DNA of 64,000 nucleotides from the NCBI GenBank assembly GCA_004794655.1, contig SMMW01000019.1, forward strand, positions 2,082,001 through 2,146,000, read 5' to 3'. A model generated the notes under the pieces. The model saw only the letters and a program-made list of their open reading frames with translations, was not told the DNA's origin and ran no database searches. Of the stretch, positions 59,797-64,000 are shown in pieces; the first letter of the stretch is position 1; each line of letters opens with the position of its first letter. The DNA comes from Marisa cornuarietis (Eukaryota > Mollusca > Gastropoda > Architaenioglossa > Ampullariidae). A program made the translations under genes and the position numbers.

Positions 59797-60360
59797 ACTC
59801 TTCCGTGTGTAAAGACGTTTGTTGGTCTGTGAACGGGTGGACGGATGGAACGCAGTGTCACGTACAACTGCATGGAGATATGCGAAGAAAGTACGCAAAC
59901 ATCCGCTCATGCGTAGACACACCTGTAAATGTTAGACAACAATCACAGACCTGTATATGTTACAGACCAACCACCCGTATATTAAACAGCAAGCATTTGT
60001 ACAACCTGTGTGCGTTATAGAACAGTCACCTGATATGTCTGTATTAAAATAAAGTTTTTATTTAGCAATCGTATACGTTTACCTGTATGCGTTAAAGTAC
60101 AATCATGCAGACACGCATATGTTTGTTATGTAGCAATCACAATCGCTGACACATCAAAATGTTGTACAACATGTGCATGTATTTTGTATTTGTGCATGCT
60201 TCAATAATTAACAATCGCTTATACAGGTGGTTAGTGTGGGATAGAGGTATATTCTCGCTCCATTTGTAAGACGAGGTGTCACGTGGGCCAAACAAACAGC
60301 AAAACACTCATGTTTTTCCTTGCTTTACTCCAGTGAGTAGTGCTCTCGTCATGTTCCCCC
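59797..60360. repeat. Direct repeat copy B flanking the LINE (564 bp)
   Basis: It starts immediately after the LINE tail and ends TCATGTTCCCCC; the C run continues to about 60369 and unique DNA follows. It differs from copy A by three substitutions plus a 10-bp and a 3-bp deletion. Confidence 0.95.
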
Positions 60361-60721
60361 CCCCCCCCCGCAGTCGCGACAGTTGTGATTAACAGTTCGA
60401 AATCTTGTTTGTTGCCTTGTACTATTTGCTCCCAATCCTTTCTCTCTTTTCACGTGCACAAAATATTCTAACACGTGCACGCTTATTTTTATAATAATTA
60501 TTTTTATGGTCGGGTTACTGCCACGTAAGGATGTCATAAATTAAAATAATAACGACAATCGGACTGGACAGTAGCAGGAAAAGTGGACACTCAGCTGTCC
60601 ATGAGTCCCCAAAGGTATGACATAGGTAGCGACCCTGACCTTATCGTTAGCTTAAAGTTAAAGCTGAGGATAAGGCGCCGATCAAACAACTTCGATTTAG
60701 ATAAGCTTCAAGACTCAAGCG

Positions 60722-61930
60722 TTGCGGGTCTTCAAGTCCAAAATCGGAGGTAAATTCGCAGCACTGAACTTTATGGGTTGGTATGTAGACACCTTCGTTG
60801 GAAACATCAAAGAACTGTTACTGTCAACAGCGCAGGAAGTGCTAGGGCGTCAAAGAAAGAAAAAACGATACTGGGTCACGAACGACATCCTAGACCTCTG
60901 TGACAAAAGGAGGGGGTCAAAAAGAGAACGGAAAAGCAAACACGAAGCAACTTTCAAATACAAAGAAGTGAACTGTGTCATCAGAAAAGGGATGAAGGCA
61001 GCTAAGGAGAACCAACTCGAGAGCTAGTGCCGGGCCATAGACGAGTGAATGGCACGAGGCGAGACCAAAATGGCCTACCAGCTAGGAACGAGCCTCACCA
61101 AGACAGGCAACACAAGACCTCAGTCACCAAAGACAGGAATAGCCACCTTATCACAGAAAACACTGTTGTGTTCAACCGATGGACTGAATATTTCAAAGAT
61201 CTGTACAACTTAAAGCTGAAGACACGCTAAGCTAAAGAGACAGGTGCACAGGGTCTCGTCCAAGTCATTGAAATGTTGTTTAAGAGCTCAACAAGCGTAA
61301 TTCTCGAGGATAACCAACTTGGAGATTTCTTTCACACGACAGTGGGTGTGCGTCAAGGGTGTCTTCCTTTCACTTGCACTGTTCAACATTTTCTTGGACA
61401 AGATGCGTAAAAACCTCCACGACCTGTTCCACTGAAGTCCAATTTGTAACATACGCTTTGCAAATGACATCGATCTGCTAGCAGGCACTAATTGCAAGAC
61501 CTTAGTAACAGACAGACAGACAGACAGTTCCAACGGATATGGAATTACGATAAACGCTGATTAGAGTAAAGTCATGGTCATTGGCAACGGCAAAGCAAAA
61601 CCTACATGAACGGGGAACGGCTAGAAGAGTTAAACAGCTTTCAGTATTTGGGAGCCACTCCCCTACTCCAAAGATGGCAGTTCCACGACAAAGATACGCA
61701 CCAGGACCGTGGCAGCAACAGCAGCAATGGCTAGGCGCAGCCGTAACATCAGGTTTACTACAAAGTACAATCTGTTCAGTTCCCTCCTACTACCGCTCCT
61801 TCTTTACGAATGTGAAAGAACCTGCTCACTATTGCTCAAGACAGGAGTGAGTGGCAGACCCTTGTCAGCTGCCGAGTCTCTCCATCTGCTCCCATCAACG
61901 ACCGGTACCACTAAAGGGACGAATGGCTGA
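60722..61930 (+). pseudogene. Internally deleted LINE (endonuclease-RT type) remnant
   Basis: Conserved blocks appear in order across three frames. First is RKKKRYWVTNDILDLCDKRR with the VNCVIRKGMKAAKE helix (60860-61010), from the linker before the RT. Next are HLITENTVVFNRWTEYFKDL (61141-61200) and GDFFHTTVGVRQGC (about 61321-61362), the block before the catalytic aspartates. Then come FANDID (about 61456, first catalytic Asp replaced by Asn) and SKVMVIGN with a SFQYLGAT block (about 61640). The last is RNIRFTTKYNLFSSLLLPLL (about 61742-61800). The RT fingers are absent between 61230 and 61270, so about 200 codons were lost by internal deletion. Stops and shifts are numerous. It is a different family from the 57.8 kb LINE and more similar in kind to the 21-22 kb remnant. 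Confidence 0.8.
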
Positions 61931-62625
61931 CTGACTACTGACTGACTGACTGTGTTAGTTCCTACAATTCCTAGCGATGAGACTGGATGTGGAGATGGAC
62001 TCGGGCCGTTTTAGAAAGATGCAGCTTTCGGCTGCTGATTCGGCATAAAACACTAAAAGGCAGAGCTGTGTTTGGACTTTGAGAACGCTCAAAACACTAA
62101 ACAGCTCATTGCTTTCCGTACGGCGTCGCCTTGATTTGGGGATTTCAAGAGAAGGCTCCTGTGATAAGGCTGTAATTGCTTCTCTCAAACACCATGTGTA
62201 CCTACCCTTTGTTCTTGTCACGGGAGGAGAGCTTTTGTACAAACATTTTAACTCGTTTTACGATGTCAGCCCGCAAGTTGCCTCCCGGCCACCACCACCC
62301 CCCTGCCCCCCTCGGCTTCTCATTTTATCTCCGCTACCGTCACTTTCTCTCGTCCCCTTCTCGCCATCAAAATGAGGTCATGTCGCAAAAGGTCGCGCTA
62401 GGACTTGACCTAGAAATACCATTTCACATATGCTTCAGATCACACCTGCAGGTACTGATATGACCCGAGACAATGTGCGTGTGCGCGTGTGGATACGTTC
62501 ATGCTTGCGAATACCTATTTTCATGAAGGCACGGAGATCAAACCTGCATGTCTTGCTACGACTGCAGGCAACCTTCGTGCCTGTGTGTGTGTGTGTGTGT
62601 GTAAATATATATGTATATATATATA

Positions 62626-62658
<33 letters not shown>

Positions 62659-63544
62659 GGGAGATATAGTGTATATGTATGTGGGGGCGGGGGTTGTGTA
62701 TAGATCACACCTGCCTGTCCTAGTGCGTATAATATTTACAACTGACATGCTTGTACGCGTTTCTTTGTGCGTACTTGCAAGCAGGTGTGTGTACGTATGT
62801 GTGTGTGTGTGTGCCCGCGTGTTTGCATGCACATGACAAGAACAAAAACAAAATGAACAGCCACTCTCTTCGTAAAACCGTGACCTTTAGTTGACCCCGT
62901 CTCCCATCTCTAGTTTTATAACGTCGCAGTTTCTCCTCGCATTCTTTGTCGATCGCTAACGTCAGAATGCATGTCGTCAAATCACGTGGTACGGACCCCG
63001 TGCAGTACTGACTGTGCGTCTACATCGCCTACCCGAACCTTGTCATTTCTCTTTCCTTCCTATTAGAAGCCGAGAGTTAGGGGTGGGGGCGGTTGACGAG
63101 TGTCGGGAGGGGGATGGGAGTGTGTGTGGGGAGGGGGATGGGAGGGGGGGTGGGATTAAACGACCTCTTTCATTATTGTCTTTTTCTTCTACCTTCTGTC
63201 TATTTATTTTGTTTTTCATTTTTGCCGGTCTATAAATTCTTTCTTAGCTGTTCTAGGAGTAGGGGGGGGGGAAGGTATCTCGGGTAGCGTGACCTTCTCC
63301 TTCGCGTACCCCACTAAATTGCTCTCTAGAGAACTGACCTGACTTGTCCCTCGGGTGTCTGTTTCCATGTCCGCTTGTGAAATTTTGTGCCTCATTCTGC
63401 AAGCTTGTGCCTGTTTGCTTACCTCGGCACCTCACTCTGAGTCTCTCTCTCTGCCTTATCCTGTGGTTTTGCTGTTGTGCTTGTACGCACGAGGGTGAGT
63501 TAGTATTTATCCTCACTACACCCAGAATCTTTCTTTCAATCAAA
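61931..63544. other. Non-coding stretch with microsatellite and G-rich runs
   Basis: (GACT)n near 61928-61950, a compound (GT)n-(AT)n-(GA)n tract at 62581-62660, and G-rich DNA at 63080-63160 and 63260-63272. No exon recognised. Confidence 0.5.
62581..62660. repeat. Compound (GT)n-(AT)n-(GT)n-(GA)n microsatellite
   Basis: Four successive dinucleotide motifs within 80 bp. Confidence 0.95.
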
Positions 63545-63775
63545 TGGAAAGCTAATAATATCAGTTTTCAACATAGTCCCCTTGCTTTTCAGTGCAGTTC
63601 TTCCGTCGTTGTGCAAGTTTGTTTATACTCACAAATAAAAACTTGTTGTTTGAGCAGTTAGCTACATATGCAATGTGTTCTTAGTTTTTGATCCTTGATG
63701 TGTCCTTGAGTGGATTAAATAGGTGATGGGGTGAGATCCGGACTATATGGAGGTTGAGTTTCCGAATTGCGCATG
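63545..63775 (-). pseudogene. Mariner-type transposase C-terminal fragment
   Basis: On the minus strand, PPYSPDLTPSP (about 63755-63725) matches the YSPDLAPSD signature around the last catalytic Asp of mariner transposases. About 130 bp further on, after frameshifts, RRKNCTEK-like sequence and QGDYVE (about 63585-63570) match the C-terminal RWxxCI..GDYVE block. The N-terminal two-thirds is missing and no terminal inverted repeat was identified. An old truncated copy. Confidence 0.6.
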
Positions 63776-64000
63776 TGCAGTAACAAATCTACATAATATT
63801 ACAGTTATATACGCACATGGCTTTGAATCGAAAACAATGTCAGACGACAGAAAATATCTCCTTGTAGCTAGAATTCTACAACAACTACAACATGCGCAAA
63901 CGAAAATGAACGTGGCTGGTCTCAAGTCGGACTTAAAAGATCACGTGACCTGACAGTAGTCCACGAAAAAAAAATGTTCGCTCGTAGCTTCAGCAAACCT
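63776..64000. other. Window end, nothing firm
   Basis: A 68-codon plus-strand frame (63747-63953) overlaps the mariner remnant on the other strand and then reads MSDDRKYLLVARILQQLQHA. Its C-terminal part looks protein-like but has no splice or start support. Confidence 0.2.

Noticed and set aside
57801..60360. Reading the LINE flanks as LTRs of an LTR or Penelope-like element
   Set aside because: The flanks do not begin TG and end CA, there is no primer-binding site, protease, integrase or GIY-YIG domain, and the RT has LINE blocks with a C-terminal zinc knuckle.
1..64000. CRISPR array, operon, phage or plasmid features
   Set aside because: No regular spacer-repeat arrays, no closely packed genes with ribosome binding sites; the splice sites and retroelements indicate an animal nuclear genome.

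Overview
The window reads as nuclear DNA of an animal, most plausibly a mollusc or other lophotrochozoan invertebrate. That guess rests on texture only: long AT-leaning introns or intergenic DNA, more than 25 long (CA)n/(GT)n and (GAT)n microsatellites, tRNA-derived SINEs, several LINE families, mariner and 8-bp-TSD DNA transposon remnants, and AG|GTAAGT-type splice sites. There are no operons, no bacterial-style genes, no CRISPR array and no rRNA. No complete host gene is visible. Most open frames are microsatellite or low-complexity shadows.

Host coding signal is sparse and exon-sized. On the minus strand, two exons have textbook splice sites: 31281-31120 (162 nt, phase 0/0) and 20461-20265 (197 nt, enters in phase 0). 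Their phases are compatible, so they probably belong to one large-intron gene. Weaker minus-strand candidates lie at 35545-35488, 27870-27805 and 16200-15925 (with stop codon). On the plus strand there are candidate exons at 2149-2227, 6584-6987 (with stop and AATAAA), 10766-10887 and 36622-36760, and a CpG-rich gene-5'-end-like block at 56.5-57.0 kb. I could not assign any of them to a protein family. A GC/CpG-rich, repeat-free block at 19.6-20.07 kb, just 3' of the 20.3 kb exon on the gene strand, is dense in homeodomain, SOX, FOX and NRF-1-like words. It is the best candidate for a conserved enhancer or promoter.

Mobile DNA by position: minus-strand LINE remnant with RT and C-terminal zinc motif (21.1-22.1 kb); a tRNA-derived SINE with both pol III boxes and a 9-bp TSD (11.88-12.13 kb); further SINE pieces (2.8, 14.3, 48.4, 51.6, 54.8 kb); an 815-bp TIR element with a perfect 8-bp TSD that carries promoter-like sequence (46.15-46.96 kb); a ~570-bp palindromic fold-back (50.72-51.29 kb); a 123-bp near-perfect hairpin (40.32-40.44 kb); a 5'-truncated LINE (57.8-59.8 kb) bracketed by near-identical 577/564-bp direct repeats; an internally deleted second LINE next to it (60.7-61.9 kb); and a mariner-type transposase fragment (63.54-63.77 kb).

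The most unusual features are the LINE between ~570-bp direct repeats, which looks like a retrotransposition with an extraordinarily long target-site duplication, and the TIR/TSD element with internal ETS/YY1-like start-codon blocks and repeated copies of its own right end. A third theme is a set of decayed arrays of roughly 25-35-bp units at 33, 42, 44.8, 47, 49 and 57/60 kb, several built round the word ACCTGT.
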